From Bimuria novae-zelandiae CBS 107.79 (taxonomy: Eukaryota > Ascomycota > Dothideomycetes > Pleosporales > Didymosphaeriaceae), in NCBI GenBank assembly GCA_010015655.1, contig ML976709.1:88726-152725 (forward strand): a stretch of 64,000 nucleotides of DNA. Reading direction: 5' to 3'. The notes under the pieces were generated by a model that did not search any database, was not told the origin of the DNA, and worked only from the letters and a program-made list of their open reading frames with translations. Every line of letters starts with the position of its first letter. Within the stretch, counting starts at the first letter, position 1. A program made the translations under genes and the position numbers. Shown here piece by piece: positions 23,570-36,737 of the stretch.

Positions 23570-26500
23570 CTTTAACTACCTTATAGTATAATAGCAGGAC
23601 CTAGTTTGACCACCACCGCCTTAGTACCTAAGGAAAAGACCCTAAGAGAAATAGTTATTAAACAAGCAGCTTAGATAGCCTTGCTATAGAAAATTATTAA
23701 CTAGATAAGTAAGAAGATGAGTAAATAGGAAGATATAAAATATTAACTAAAGGTCCTAAAGCCTAAACCTTACTCTAGGAAGGGCTATCTAGGAATATTC
23801 CTAATCTAGATAGAACTATTTATCCGCTATAAGCTAGGGAAGTTTAACACAGAATAAAACAAGATCTTAGTCACCTACATAAACATGCAGGACAAAGTAG
23901 CCATATAAGCTAGGCTAATAATTAATAACTTCCTTAAATATAATAAACTAGAGGATTATACTTTAGACGCTACTAAGGACGCCTTTAAGAACTAGGAATC
24001 TTTTCGCAAGACTGTAAAGAGAATATTTAGCACTATTAATAAAGGATATTAAGTAAAAATACGCCTCCAACGCCTGCGTTAGGAAAGATCTATAGTACTC
24101 TATATACTAGAGTTTAAATAAATTATAGCAGAACTTAATAGATAAGGAGAAGCCCCGCTTATAATCGCCTACTATAATAGACTAAAGGAATTAGTTAAAG
24201 ACAAACTAGTCTACTAAGGAAAAGCAAATAACCTAGAAGAGCTTATTAATAACGCTATTAAAGTAGATAATCGCCTGTACGAGCGAAAGCTAGAGAAATA
24301 GCATAGCACTCGACTGCTCTCTAGAAAAGAAAACAACGCTAGACCCGCCGGAAGAGATCGGGATGGAGATGTTATTATAACTAACAAAGCTTAATGGTAC
24401 AAGAAGAAAAATAGCAAATAACTATATAGACTAAAGAAAAGTTACTAGGGCAAGAGCAGCATCTTGCAAGAAGAGCGAAAACGAAGGTTTAAAAATAAGG
24501 TCTGCCTCTAATATAGTAAATAAGGCTACTTCGCTAAAAACTGCGAAGGTTAAGAGATTAAGGCCTATATAACTAACCTCCTATAAGTAGCTATAGCCAC
24601 CCTTACGCTAGTAAAAGCAAAGGAAGTAGATCTTACGCAAGAGATCTTTAAACTAATATAAGAATAGGAAGCAGGACGAAAGATCCTCTATAAATACTAA
24701 ATCTTTTAATAATTAGTAAATAACACCTGCTAGATATATAATAGCACGTTATATTACTTAACTTAGTGTAAGATAAAAGTAATTATCTAAGGACTATATG
24801 CGTGGGACGCTTATTGGCTTGCTAAAAAGTTATAAGGACCCCTAAAGCAGTACCTACGCTAGGTCACGATACAAGAATAATATATACATGCTAAGTAGTG
24901 GTAATGCACACGAAAAGAATGCCGATAGCACTCTAAGGCTAGAGTTAAAGCCTCTTACTTTCTAGGAGGCTTAGAACACTATAGACTTAGAAAAGACTAG
25001 TACAGCGTACCTAACAACTACCATAAATACTTTCTAGCCTATTAGGCTAAGTATTATAAATAGAATAGCTAGCACTAATACTTTAACGTTACCTGTAAAA
25101 TACATAGGTAATAGAAGTTCGAGATAGGCTAGTTCTCTTAGGACCTAGACCCCCGCGATACTAGTATAATAATAGGGAATATATAGCTAGGAAGAGACGC
25201 GGACTACCTAATAATTAGATAAAACTAATATAACCTGTAGTGCTTCGCGTACCTAAGCCTATAGAAGGAAGTAGCTTTCTCTAATAGCTACCTAGGGCAT
25301 AATACATTAGCCTAGAACAAATGCCTTACTCTAAACTGCCCATAACACGGGAATTAAGGAGTATATAAATCTAATAGGATCAGAGAAACCTATGCGCTAT
25401 ATTAATAATAATATAAGTAGTATAAGATTAAAGAAGTCTTAAAGCTAGCCTAACTTAAGAGTTAGATCTAAGAGGCAAAAGCCTTATAAAAGGGCTAAAA
25501 CGAGTCTAAGGACTTTAAGGACTTAAAAAACTAGATTATTACTAGGCAACAAGCCACACTAGTAATAGTATAATTATTATAGCTTATTAAGTTAATACTT
25601 GCCAAGTTAAGAAATGCTTAATTAAGGATATTACAGTGCACGGATATCGTGTTATAGCATTTATTAACCTAGGGGTAGACGCGTGTCTAATTACCCCTTA
25701 AGTAGTTAAAAAATATAATATGCTATATCGTAATAAAAGAACGCTACTATAAATAGGACTCACAAATAGGATCTAGTTATAAGAATATAGTAATAGTTAG
25801 CTTTGCCTTAAAACAGTGCCTGTATAAGTTAACATAGAAGGCCTAGAGAGCTAACACGTCTTTACTATTACAAAGATAGGAGATATTAAAGCTATCGTAG
25901 GATACGAATAGCTAGAATAACATAATTTATAAATAGACTAGATTAAACGAATAATTCTTCCCTAGAACCCGCTAGCGACGGCTTAAACAAGCCTAGACAA
26001 AGAGGAAACCCCTTAACCTTAGGCAAGGAAAGGGAACTAACTATCTAAGATATAAGAGATATTAGTATATAAGATAGATAGGATTTTATAGTAACACCTA
26101 GAACAGGTGCATTGCATATAGGTTAGGGAAACTAAAATAGTTTCTAAAGACCTAGGTCTACTAAAAGAATACAAGGAATTCGCAGACCTGTTTAAAGAGT
26201 ACGACAAGACTATCCTGCCTAAATATAAGGAGTAGGATCACAAGATACTACTAGTAAAAGGAGCTAAGCTATAGCTATAACGCCTAAGAACCCTTACCTA
26301 TAAATAAGAAAAAGAGTTAAAAGAGCTAATATAAAAGAATCTACGCTTAAAAAAGTAAAAACTTAATTAAAGCCCTGTAGCCTTCCCTATACTCTTTATT
26401 CGTAAGAAAAATAGTAGGCTGCGATTTTATATAGATTATAAATAGTTAAATGCTATTATAGTTAAAAACTACTACCCGTTACTACTAATAACGGAGCTTA

Positions 26501-29110
26501 TAGATCGATTCCGAGGAGCTAAGTGGTTTACAAAATTTAACGTCTAGAATAGATTCTATAGGATTTAAATCGCAAAAGGCTATAAATGGAAGATAGCTTT
26601 CCGCACGCGATATAGGCTTTTTAAGTATATAATTATACTAATAGGGCTAACTAATGCACTGGCAACCTTTTAGGAGCTAATAAATTAAGTATTATATAAA
26701 TACTTAGACGTATTCTGCACGGCATACCTCGACGATATATTAATATACTTAAGCGAAACACTAGAAAAACATAAGGAACATGTTTGCAAGGTGTTGCAAA
26801 AGTTACAGGAGCACAGATTACTCCTACACCCTAAGAAATATAAATTCCATGTCACGGAAACGGAATATCTAGGATTTGTAATATCCCGGGAAGGTGTTAA
26901 GATGGATTTAAAGAAGATCGTAATAATAAAAGAATAATTACTACTTAAATTAGTAAAAGATATTTAATTCTTTTTAGGCTTTATTAACTTCTATCGTAAA
27001 TTTATTATGAACTACTTAAAGGTCACCGCTCTACTAATAGAACTTATAAAGACAGGAAAATAGCGACCTCTATAGAAAGTAGAAGAGAAAGCTTTTAAAT
27101 AGCTAAAGCGCCTATTTCTAACGGCACCCCTACTATAAATATATAACCCAGAGCGGCGACATCGTATCTACACAGACGCATCCGACTATGCGATGGGGCC
27201 GTACTACTACAGGAATGCGACGACAAGAAGTGGAGACCGGTCTTCTACCACGTAAGAAGCTTTCAAAAGTAGAGCTTAACTATAAGATCTATAATAAAGA
27301 ACTACTAGTAATTATTAACTATTTTAAGTAATAAGAAGTATAGCTTAAGGGAGCTAAGTATTAGATAAAGGTATTTTCTAATTACCTTAATCTAACACGC
27401 TTTATAACGACTAAGAAGCTTAATTAATAATAGGCTAAATAGTCTAAATAAATAGTAGAGTTTAACTTCTATATTACGCATTTACTAGGGAACGCAAACA
27501 CTATAGTAAATATACTTAGTAAATAATTAGATCTTATAGAAGAGAATAATAGAGGTAACTACGTCGCAATCCTAACTAAGGCGAAGGATAGAACCCTTTA
27601 TTATAATAAGATATAACTCGCGCTAGCACTAGAAGTACAACGCGTAAACTTTACCTACTATAGACTAATTATAAATAGGATACAGGATTATAATAGGCTT
27701 ATAGACAAGAATTACTAAGCGTATAACCTTTACTAAGCTACAAGAATAATAGCACGAGACTATTAAAACTATATCTAGATTAGTAAGCAAATAGCTCTGT
27801 TACTAATTAAAAAGCTACATAGAAATAAGGACTAAGGGCACCTAGGGATCGCTAAAACAACGCGTTAAATCGCAAACGAATATGCTATTCCTAGGCTACG
27901 CTAGGTAGTATAGAAGGTACTAGGCAACTATTTAGCCTGTTATAAAAATAAGCCTAAGAGATATAGGCCTTATAGCCTCTTATAGTCGCTGTAGTCGCCC
28001 CTAAGGCTATAGTCTAGTGTAACTATAGACTTTATCGTAAAGCTACTAGCATCACTAGCACCAAGGAATAAGGACCCCTATAACTTAATCTTAGTTATAA
28101 TCTATTAGCTTACTAAGGAGTCAAGGTTCGTGCTAATTAGGGAAGCTATATTAGTAGAAGAACTAGCCTATATAGTAGAATAAGAACTAATATTATAGGT
28201 TAGATAACCTAATAAGTTTATCACAGATAGGGCTAAGATATTCACATTATTATATTAGACCACGTTTATAGCCAAATTAGGGATTAAGCATAAGCTCACA
28301 ACAAGCTTCTATTTTAAAATAAATAGCTAAACAGAACGTACTAACTAAACGCTAGAGCAATACCTCCAGATGTATATAAATAAACTCTAAAATAATTAGG
28401 TTAAGCTATTACTAATAGCCTAGCTAGCACATAATAGCGCAAGATCGGCGACTACGGGATACTCGCCATACTACGCTAATCACGGGTGTGAGCCTATAAC
28501 TTACTAGGACCTATTAGATATCCAAAGCACTGCAAAGAACGTAGCTAATAAAGCCAAACTTATGCGGGATCTACATAAGACGCTACGCTAGAATATCGCG
28601 TAATATAATAAATAAATAGCGAAATAGGTAAATAAAAAAAGGATTAAGGGACTAACCTTTAAGAAGGGAGATAGAGTCCTCCTCTCGCGAAATTTTTTTA
28701 AAATAATAAGGCTAAGCAAAAAACTAAATAACCTTTAAAAAGGACTATTTAAAATCTAAGAGGTTAGAAGACTAGTAAATTTTAAATTATAGTTACCTAT
28801 AAATACACGTATCTACCTAGTCTTCTATAAATTATTATTAGAACCAGCACTACTAAACGCCGAACTAAAAACACGACTCGAACTTAAGCATAAGGAGTAT
28901 AAGGTTAAAGTAATTAAGGGTTTATAGAAGATTAGGCGTTAGCATAAGTACTTAGTAAAATAAAAAGAATAGCTAAAGAGCTACAATACATAAAAGCTAG
29001 TAAGGAACCTTACTAACTATAAAAAGGCCTTAGAGAAGTTCTACTAAGAGCATCTAGAGAAGCTAAGACTAAAGGTTTAAGATTATTAAGATTAAAAGGT
29101 GGAGAATAAA
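23570..29110 (+). pseudogene. gag-pol relic of element A
   Basis: In order: a gag region with a knuckle-like CLQYSKQGYFAKNC type motif near 24500-24550; RT near 26460-26930 with AKWFTKFNV and the active-site motif YLDDILIYL followed by GFVISREGV; RNase H near 27160; integrase about 27650-28560; and a chromodomain near 28890-29070 (YKVKVIKGL, YLVK, LTNYKKALEKFY). Stops replace Gln and Trp codons throughout, as RIP would do, so it cannot be translated. Domain limits are approximate. Confidence 0.8.
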
Positions 29111-29168
29111 TAGACTAGTCTAAGCTAAGAGAGCTAGGCATAAGACCCCCTTTTAGCTAAGTAACGTC

Positions 29169-29518
29169 TTAGCCTAATAATTCTATCCCCTTAAGACGTT
29201 TAATCTCCTTAATAAATTTTATTAAGTTAGTAAGGAGCTTTCCTTTACACTTTTTAAGTAAGTGCTTTTGCTTTAGCAGCCTTTTTTTATTATAAATAGC
29301 CTAAAAGGCTATTATAGCTACCTCTTCCTTAACTATCGCCGCTTCTTTTAGGCGCTTAAGCCTATCTACCTTAGAATTAATTAAGGAGAAGTTTAGAACT
29401 ACGGGTTCTACTAGCTTACACTTTATAATACTATTCTTATAACAGTTACTATACTACGTCTTAAAAAAAATAGCTTACAGGTTAAGCCTTTCTTCGCGCA
29501 GTATTTACAGGACACTAT
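29169..29518 (-). pseudogene. Relic of antisense Cys-cluster/coiled-coil ORF in element A
   Basis: On the strand opposite to pol, beginning with ATA at 29518 (an ATG with a G-to-A change fits), the frame reads VSCKYCAKKGLTC. After a shift near a run of T residues (about 29460-29470) it continues SNC...KC, then VDRLKRLKEAA...KEEVA and a Lys/Leu-rich segment to TAA at 29169-29171. The cysteine order C-x2-C-x6-C, then (Tyr for Cys)-x2-C-x7-C, parallels the intact version in element D at 62845-63315. Function unknown. Confidence 0.65.
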
Positions 29519-29608
29519 AGTAGTTTAACTAATTAAATTTATTTAATCTCTAATAAAATAATAATAGAAGGTACTCTAAGAGGATATTAGCTACTGCATG
29601 AGGACATG

Positions 29609-29628
29609 CAGAGGAAGGAGGAGGATAG
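29609..29628 (+). other. Polypurine tract of element A
   Basis: Purine run GAGGAAGGAGGAGGA immediately upstream of the 3' LTR, the expected position of the plus-strand primer. A CTGCATG-AGGA-CATGCAG inverted repeat (29594-29611) sits just before it. Confidence 0.7.
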
Positions 29629-30078
29629 TGTTACGGTCCAGAAGTCGATGGTAGGACGGAGAGCCTTATGACGGCATCCGGACCCCACCTCGGGCTTACG
29701 TAATGTCCCAGGCTGTCCCAGATGCCAAGACCATGGGACAACCGTGGGACCACGTGACTCGGGTCATGTGGTGTCCTAAGGAATCCCATGGGATCCCACG
29801 GTCCCAGGCTATAGGACATCGTGGGATTCTATAGGACAAGGAGGATATATATAACAGGACGGTTTCCTATGTTATGCTCCTTGTAGTCAACTCACATATC
29901 TTCTGAGCGAGTACGTTCTCCTATATAGACTAATAGTTATCTTATTTTATTATAAAATTAGATTATTTAGCCTTGCGCTAAGTGTCGCATTAACTTATAC
30001 TACTAAATAATTTATAAAGCACTACGATACCTTACCGCCCTAACCCGAATCGGAACAAGGTGTGAGAGCCTCATAACA
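29629..30078 (+). repeat. 3' LTR of element A
   Basis: 450 bp. It matches the 5' LTR with mostly transition differences, plus an extra segment of about 20 bp that duplicates the local word CTATAGGACA. The hairpin at 29751 has lost one pair (GTCATGTG). Confidence 0.9.
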
Positions 30079-30230
30079 CTCGTTATAGAAGATATATATT
30101 AAGAAGGCTATAGTTACTATTACATAAATTAAGTTTATACGCCCTATTCTTACTGTTCTTTATTAGTAAGATACGGCGCTATTAAAAGCTATATAAGAGA
30201 TGAAAATCCTTATCGTCCTTGTATTAAAAG

Positions 30231-30665
30231 TATTTAAAATATTAAGTCCCTAAAGGGTAGCTAGCCGTAAAGGAGCTGAAGTTGGTTCTTAAGGAAAAAT
30301 ATTATAAAGTAAGAAAAGAATATTAATAGCTTACGCATATTAATAGAGTATTAGTATTAAAAGTAATACGCGATTATAAATAAGTTAATAAAACCTTTAA
30401 CATAATTTAAATAATAGATTAATAAATAGGTTAAATATAAGTAGAGAAGGACTATACCTAACGTTCCTATATACTAGCCTAAGGCTGCTTAGTAGCAAGC
30501 GCTCTTAATAAAGTGCTCTTTCCAGATCACTCTTTAGCGAGTAGTCAAGTGACCATCTAAACGCTAACGTCGAATTTGGCAAGGACATGGGCGTCCTCAC
30601 GTGTACGCGCCGTGACTAAGTACAAAGTGGTTCGCTGTCACCATGTTGGATCGTAGATCCTAACA
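30231..30665 (-). repeat. LTR of Gypsy relic B1
   Basis: Minus-strand TGTTAGGATCTACGATCCAA...; homologous to 21481-21909. The interior sequence 30084-30230 continues, after removal of element A, into the gag at 23134-22625. Confidence 0.65.
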
Positions 30666-31235
30666 AATAATAATGTATCGTGTTGTTAAGATATTATTAA
30701 AAAAATATAGTAGAAATAATGTTAGTAAAACTAACTAATTCGCTACTCTAACTAGTTTTATATACGAAACGTTATTTTAAAAATATTTATCTTACAGTGT
30801 TGCTTTTATGTAAAAGCCTATTAGGGAGTCTCTATAAGCGGGAGGTAATACTAAGCAGTGAAACTTTTTTATTTATATTATAAATATACTAAGGCTTAAT
30901 CAAATATTACTTTATTCTTTATTATAGAAAGTTAAAATAAAGCCTATGTTGTTAAAGGAAACTAGCTTTATACCAATTATTATTAACACTAGTTATTTAA
31001 AATAGTACTAGGGATTTAGCGTAATGCCGGATCAAGTAATTAATTTATAATAAACTAACGCTCTTTTTAAGTGTTATAGAACAAAATTCCTGTATTATTA
31101 GCTATATAGGAGGAAGGCCACGTTTAGTAAGACGCTTAATATACTATAAAAGCTTCGTCTCTTATTACAGGCCAAGGTTTTGGTAGTTATAGCTGTTTAG
31201 TTATATAAGAATTCTTCTTTTAGGTTTAGTAATTT
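30666..31235. other. RIP-mutated AT-rich sequence, origin unclear
   Basis: Dense in TA dinucleotides and stops in all frames. No element end or domain could be assigned. The change to normal composition is near 31235. Confidence 0.4.
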
Positions 31236-31593
31236 AATATCGTTGATCGCAGCTTGAATCTGGTCTATATTAGTGGAGTTAAGACGTGTCGAAGTTAGGG
31301 TGACTTTTGGTGGGATGCGCATCGGCTGACGACGCGCATCGTCTGCCAAGGCACGGTATCGCAGCGTTCCAGCGGTCCAGTCCCGCCTGCACGAATAGGC
31401 GCTCCGGTGGGCTCAGTACGAGTGAACGAGCGAAATTGCAATCGCCTCCACTGTACGCTTCTTAATTCTGACTAGTTCAAACGTCTGAACAAGCAGACTC
31501 TGCATTCAATGCCCTAGATACATTCCAAGGTTCTTGTCGCCGCGCCTCTCGCTACCTTCATATTACAATTTGCATCAAGTATTTCCGGGCAGC

Positions 31594-33144
31594 ATGTCGC
31601 GCCAATCGGCGTCAAAGAACGACCGCATCAATATTGTTGGCACAGGCATATTCGGCCTCTCCACCGCCTTGCACCTGGCTCGACGGGGCTACAAGCACGT
31701 CACAGTCTTCTATAAGCAACCATACTATATCACGCAGTATTCTTACTTTAACGGCTGCGATGGCGCTTCCGCAGATATCAACAAGATCATCCGATCAGCA
31801 TACGGCTCGCAAACCGAATACCAGCATTTATCCACCGAAGCTATCGCGTCCTGGAAGCAATGGAACTCTGACTTGGAGCATGGCGTTGATGTACTGGAGG
31901 GCATGTCCAGCAATGATAGGGTTTTCATCCAGTGTGGTAGCTTGAACTTGACAGATGGCGACGCACTCCCGGATTTCGAGCGGGCGACGGTAAAGAACAT
32001 GGAGGAAGCTGGACATAGAAACACGCAACTGGTTACTACAGAACGCGAGCATCAGAAAATTGCAACATCAAAGGGCATGGGCTCGGCAATGGATCCGTTC
32101 TTACGCAGCAATAGAGGGAAGCCAAATGTCGGGGTACTCGACTCTACCGGCGGCTTCGCGATAGCCGATAAAGCCTGCTGCCTAGCTCTCCACCAGGCGC
32201 GAAACTTTGGCGCAAGATTCGTGTTAGATCTGATTGCGGGCGCCTTCGACAGCTTTGTAACTTCCCCGAATGGAGACACTATCGGTATCACGATGAAAGA
32301 CGGGAAACAACACCTTGCAGCACTAACCATCATGGCGTGCGGTGGTTGGACGCCGTCCCTTCTGCCACAGCTTGATAGCCTATGTGAGGCTACCGCCGGA
32401 TCAGTTTTCATCTACAAGATTCCCCGTACATCAAAGTTGGGGGATAGTTTGTCGCCCAAGCAATTCCCAACTTGGCTCTGGAAGGTACGGGACGGCGTTG
32501 AAGGTGGCTTGTATGGCTTTCCGCGAGATGAGGAGGGCTACCTAAAGATTGGGTACCGTGGAACCAAGTACACGAATCCGAAACCACAGGAAGATGGGAT
32601 TGAGCGAAGCGTGCCCATCACGCGATAGACTGAAGGCGAGCAGTTGATCAAAATCCTAGCACAAGCTATGCAAGTTGTGCGACGTTTTGTCCCCGAGTAC
32701 CTCCCAGAGCTAGAGGAAGAAGGTATCGACGTCGCACTGACAAGAGTGTGTTGGTACACAGATTCATTTGACAATCACTTCGTGATCGACCATGTCCCAA
32801 ACAAACGTGGGCTCTTCGTAACGACCGGTCGAAGTGGGCACGCATTCAAGTACCTACCCAACATAGGAAACTGGATTGACGACGCGATCGAGGGTGTTGG
32901 GTCAACGAGACCAGCCATCCAAGCATGGAAATGGCGTCGCTTAGGTAATGGGAAAGCTTCCAATGCGCTAATAGAGGGCGCAAAGGGGGCGAGAGCGCTG
33001 GCCAATGTACCACTTGTGGACACGCGTGTCACAACAGGCCGAACCGCTGACGACATCGCGTTTGGAATCAAATACTTGAAAACACGGGACATTGAGTGCA
33101 CTGAACCCATGAAACGTATTATTGGCCTATCAGCGGCCAATTGA
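31594..33144 (+). pseudogene. Sarcosine oxidase / fructosyl-amino-acid oxidase-like FAD oxidoreductase, one in-frame stop
   Basis: A single long frame without introns, broken only by TAG at 32626-32628 and continuing in frame to TGA at 33142-33144 (517 codons from ATG 31594). I prefer this start because INIVGTGIFGLSTALHLA then lies near the N-terminus, as in the family; an in-frame ATG at 31534 would add 20 residues. The dinucleotide-binding GxGxxG is present, GGFAIADKACCLALHQA is the mid-protein helix, and the C-terminal part has RVCWYTDSFDNHFVID (Cys in the covalent-FAD position of amadoriase-type enzymes) and SGHAFKYLPNIG. The family oxidises secondary amines such as sarcosine, saccharopine or Amadori products; the substrate here is unknown. 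The stop arises by one C:G-to-T:A change from CAG or TGG. Confidence 0.8.
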
Positions 33145-33187
33145 ATGAGGTGAGAAATTAGCATGGAAATCTACAGCGGTAACCACT

Positions 33188-35146
33188 CTACGCCCTCGCC
33201 TTAATAATGTCGCTCGCCTTCTCCGCGATCGCGTACATGGTAGCCTGCAGGTGCGCGGCAGGCACCAAAGGGATGATACTCGCGTCGATGACGCTCAACT
33301 TGCCTACACCATATACCTTTAAGTCCGCGCCCACACACCCGCCAAATTTCTCTGGCATCATGCTGCATCCACCACTGGGGTGCGCAAACGAAGGAGCCAA
33401 CGACCCACTCTCGATACCGCCATGGATGATCTCCTCATCGGTCTGGTATTGCGTACCAGGGCTCGTCTCAGCGGGCTTGTACGAGGCGAGTTCGGGACGC
33501 GCCCAATGCTTCCTGTTGTACTTGGTAAGGGAGACCATGATATCGGCGTCGACCGGATTCTGGAAAGTGTTCCATTGCACGATAGGATACGCCTCAGGAT
33601 GAGTGGTATTCAACGTGATGGTACCGCGGGAGAGTGGCTTGTTGTTCGCAATACCAGAGAAGCCCCAAGGCTGAATTACGATCTCGCCCACAGCAGCCTT
33701 CGCGGAGCTAAACTGCTTGGCGAGAATGTCGGCCTGCTTTTTGTAGCCGCGGAGGAGATTCTCGTTGCTGGAGTAGCGCGCGGGCAGGAAGTTCGCGGCA
33801 GTCTGAGCGCGAATCTTTTGGACAATGGCTTTGTAGTTGCTCTCGAAGTGCTTCAAGGCCATGAAGACGAGGCCGTTGGCACGTCCGACACTGTAGGGAC
33901 CCGTCTTGGAGGTCAGATACAGGTCGTATACGGTCTGATTATAAGTGGCGTTGGTATTGATGGAGATGATACTGTTGGTAGCGAGACCTTGGAGGTCAAA
34001 GTTCATGTAGTTGGCAATGTGGTCCTGGAAGTTGGAGCCAACAGCAGGCGAGTCCTGCGCGCGAATCTATTAGTTGTATACTGAAAAGATGGTGAGCAAA
34101 ATCGTGTACCTTCTTGACTGCAACTCCCGCGGCCTCGAGAACGTCTTTGGGGCCAATCCCAGACACCATGAGCAAGTGGGGGGTGAAGACGCCACCAGCC
34201 GCGAGGATAACCTCCTTGGCCGCAATAACATGGGTCTGCACTCCGTTGTCCTTGGACGTGTATTTGACACCGGTGGCAGTGAGAGCGCCAGTCCTACTCG
34301 TCGAGAATGTAATCTCATCGACGTGGCTGTTGGTCAACAGCTTCAGGTTCGAGCGCTTCGACGCAATGGGATCATAGTACGCAGAGCGCGACGTAGTGCG
34401 GGTAGCTGTTGCCTTGTTGATCGAATTCGGGCTCCAGTAGACACCGACTGGATCCGCGAAACCCTCCTGAGGATGCGGGATGTCAACGTTTTTCCACGAG
34501 GCAAAGATCTTCTTCATGTCTGGGAACTGCCAGTCCGGGATGGACACCTTCACCGGGCCATCTCCGTACGCCTTTGCATCATAGGTGATGCCAAACTCCT
34601 TCTTGGTTTCGGCGGAGGGCGCGTCAAAGTGATTACTCTTCAAAAAATACTTCTGAAGGCCTTTCCAGCCCCAGCCTTTGTTGCCCAGTTCCTCCCACGC
34701 ATCGTAATCGGCATTCGCACCGCGATCGAATTGCATGCCGTTGACATAGGAGCCGCCACCAACAACGTTGCCGACGGTCACGAGGAAGGTTTGATTGCCT
34801 AGGTTGGGAACAGGGGCGCTGTAAATATCGTACATCGCTTCGAAGTTGAGGCCCCCAGAGTTGCCAGGAATACTAGATAGAGTGCCATTGTTGAGGATGC
34901 CGTTTTCGATGACAAGGACCGTCTCTGTGGTGGTTCGCTGTTAGGTCCAAAATACCCGCAACAATGATGTGACTGCTTCAACATACTATGCGGATCTTCG
35001 CTGAGCCTGTTCGCAGCAACGAGGCCAGTGGTACCTCCACCGACTATAACATAGTCGTACGTGCTAGCATCAGATGCAGCGCACACTGTGGTGCCAAATA
35101 GTACTGGCAAAATCACCGACGTTGGAAGTAAAAATCCAAGCATCAT
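33188..35146 (-). CDS. Secreted GMC-family FAD oxidoreductase
   Basis: Three exons: complement(join(33188..34066, 34110..34924, 34987..35146)), 1854 nt, 617 aa; introns 43 and 62 bp. The N-terminus (MMLGFLLPTSVILPVLFGTT) is a likely signal peptide ending near residue 24. The ADP-binding motif YVIVGGGTTGLVAANRL follows at residues 32-48. GMC signature 1 appears as GNVVGGGSYVNGMQFDRG and signature 2 as GGVFTPHLLMVSGIGP. The C-terminal domain has HPSGGCSMMP and VPAAHLQATMYAIAE, with the two conserved His positions. Family members oxidise alcohols or sugars with oxygen (aryl-alcohol, glucose, choline oxidases); the substrate cannot be read from sequence. Its stop lies 43 bp from that of the FAD amine-oxidase-like gene, tail to tail. 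Confidence 0.92.
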
Positions 35147-36737
35147 TATAATTAGGGGTAAGTATGGATACGTAAAAAAAAGAGTGGGTGGCACGAATTC
35201 ACGAAAACGGAGAGTGTCTGACCAATCCAAATAAGAGTAAAAACCTGTCGAGGAAGTGATTGGCAGGGCAAGACGGAACAGAAGAAAACACAAGGTCTTG
35301 GAAGCTGCACCTTAAATGATATTACTCTCTGGCCGCAGGGGTCCATCCGCTTGTTGACGAGTCTAGATGCATGGGAGCCAAATGCCATGGAGGGACTCGC
35401 TCCAGAGGCAAACGAACAGCACGTTGACTCGTGAAAATGCAAGCTGTCAAATGCTCGCCTACGATCCATTACTTGGGCGACATGGCGCAAAGAAAGAGGC
35501 GCGGGACGGAGATGAACACACTAGCCCATATTTAGTTGATCAGGCTCCGGTACGCATATTGATCATTGCCTGGAAAGAAATGTCATGGGCTTCGTGAGGC
35601 GAGCCTCGGAAGCTTGCAAACGCTTCTAGAAAGGGACAGCAAGCGAATGGCCCAGTTTCGGGAGTGGGTCGGGCGCCTGAACGAACCGCACCCTTTGTGA
35701 AGGGCCGTTCCTTGCGCGAACCTGAGGAGTTGGGGCGGGGCGAATAATCTCCCGTTGCATTTCGGTAAATATCGTTTTACGACCAACAAAGAGACAATCG
35801 AACTTCGTCGCACGATGAGATTGACGGGTACGTAGCGTTGAAAATGCCGCATCAAATGCCGAGGACGGCAGTTGTCAACGTGGTTCAAATGATCCGAGCT
35901 TGCAGCTCGTACCGCAGAAGGATTCGCCACCAATCTTGCAAGGGTTGTCAGATCCGCTCGCTTAAGCCAGGCACTACATTCGCACGTGGGCCCCAACCTC
36001 CCATGCTTACTGTAGATGGGACTAACCGGCATGTCAAATGCAATTCATGGATCATCGTTGGTGAATTGCTCTCGACAAATGCATTTCGAATGCTCTGGCG
36101 CTTTCCACAATTCAAGATATTTTCACGTCTCACAATAAATTCATGGTATGCACTGATAGGTTCTGCGGTTTAGGTATTTGAGCATCATGACAGGAGCTAG
36201 ATCAGTGTGCATTGACAAGACGTAAACGAGGCATCCCTGCTTCAAGGGACGCCATCACGACTTATCGTCGGTGGCTCTCTCGGAGATCAGTATCGTTAGC
36301 GACTGTCACATCCTGGGGTTCACTAAACTCATTAGAGCGATCGAGCCTTTCCATGGCGCAGCTTGAGCCGCTCCTTGAGGTCGCTAGGAGCTGTCATTTC
36401 ATGATTACTGTCCAAGTGTCGTCCATGCATGTAACATTTACCTTGAAAAGACTCGTGTTTTTATATCATCTTGACGATAATCTAGCCACTAAAGTCACGG
36501 TGAGCTGCCGCGCGTTGCTTTACTACATAGATATGGTTTCAACAGACGGGGAGGACTCGGTGGAGGTAAAAGCGAGGGAGCGTGAGGAGGGGTAATGGCA
36601 AGACAGGTCATCCCAGTTACTTTCCCAGAGATGAAACAATAGCTGCGAAAAACGCTTTCCCCACATGCATACTACTCCCGTAAACCTGTTCTGGATCTCT
36701 TGGCTTAGTTGTTCCTGTATTTTTATGATCCGTCTAA
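35147..36737. other. Intergenic region without a recognised gene
   Basis: Normal composition; includes the GMC gene promoter. Short frames occur on both strands but none shows a domain or splice pattern. It ends at the left end of the Harbinger element. Confidence 0.4.

Larger units (their letters stand above)
23140..30078 (+). mobile_element. Ty3/Gypsy chromovirus A, complete, heavily RIP-mutated
   Basis: Two LTRs in direct orientation begin TGTTACGG and end TAACA, and the element is flanked by a perfect 5-bp target duplication CTCGT (23135-23139, 30079-30083). Length 6939 bp. The interior holds gag, protease, RT, RNase H, integrase and a chromodomain in plus orientation. A purine-rich tract (about 29609-29628) lies just before the 3' LTR, and an antisense ORF relic lies between pol and that LTR. 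The element is itself inserted in the gag of relic B1. Confidence 0.92.

Noticed and set aside
31534..35146. Oxidase pair plus neighbours as a secondary-metabolite cluster
   Set aside because: No backbone synthase, transporter or pathway regulator is visible; the two FAD genes are bounded by repeats and an empty region.
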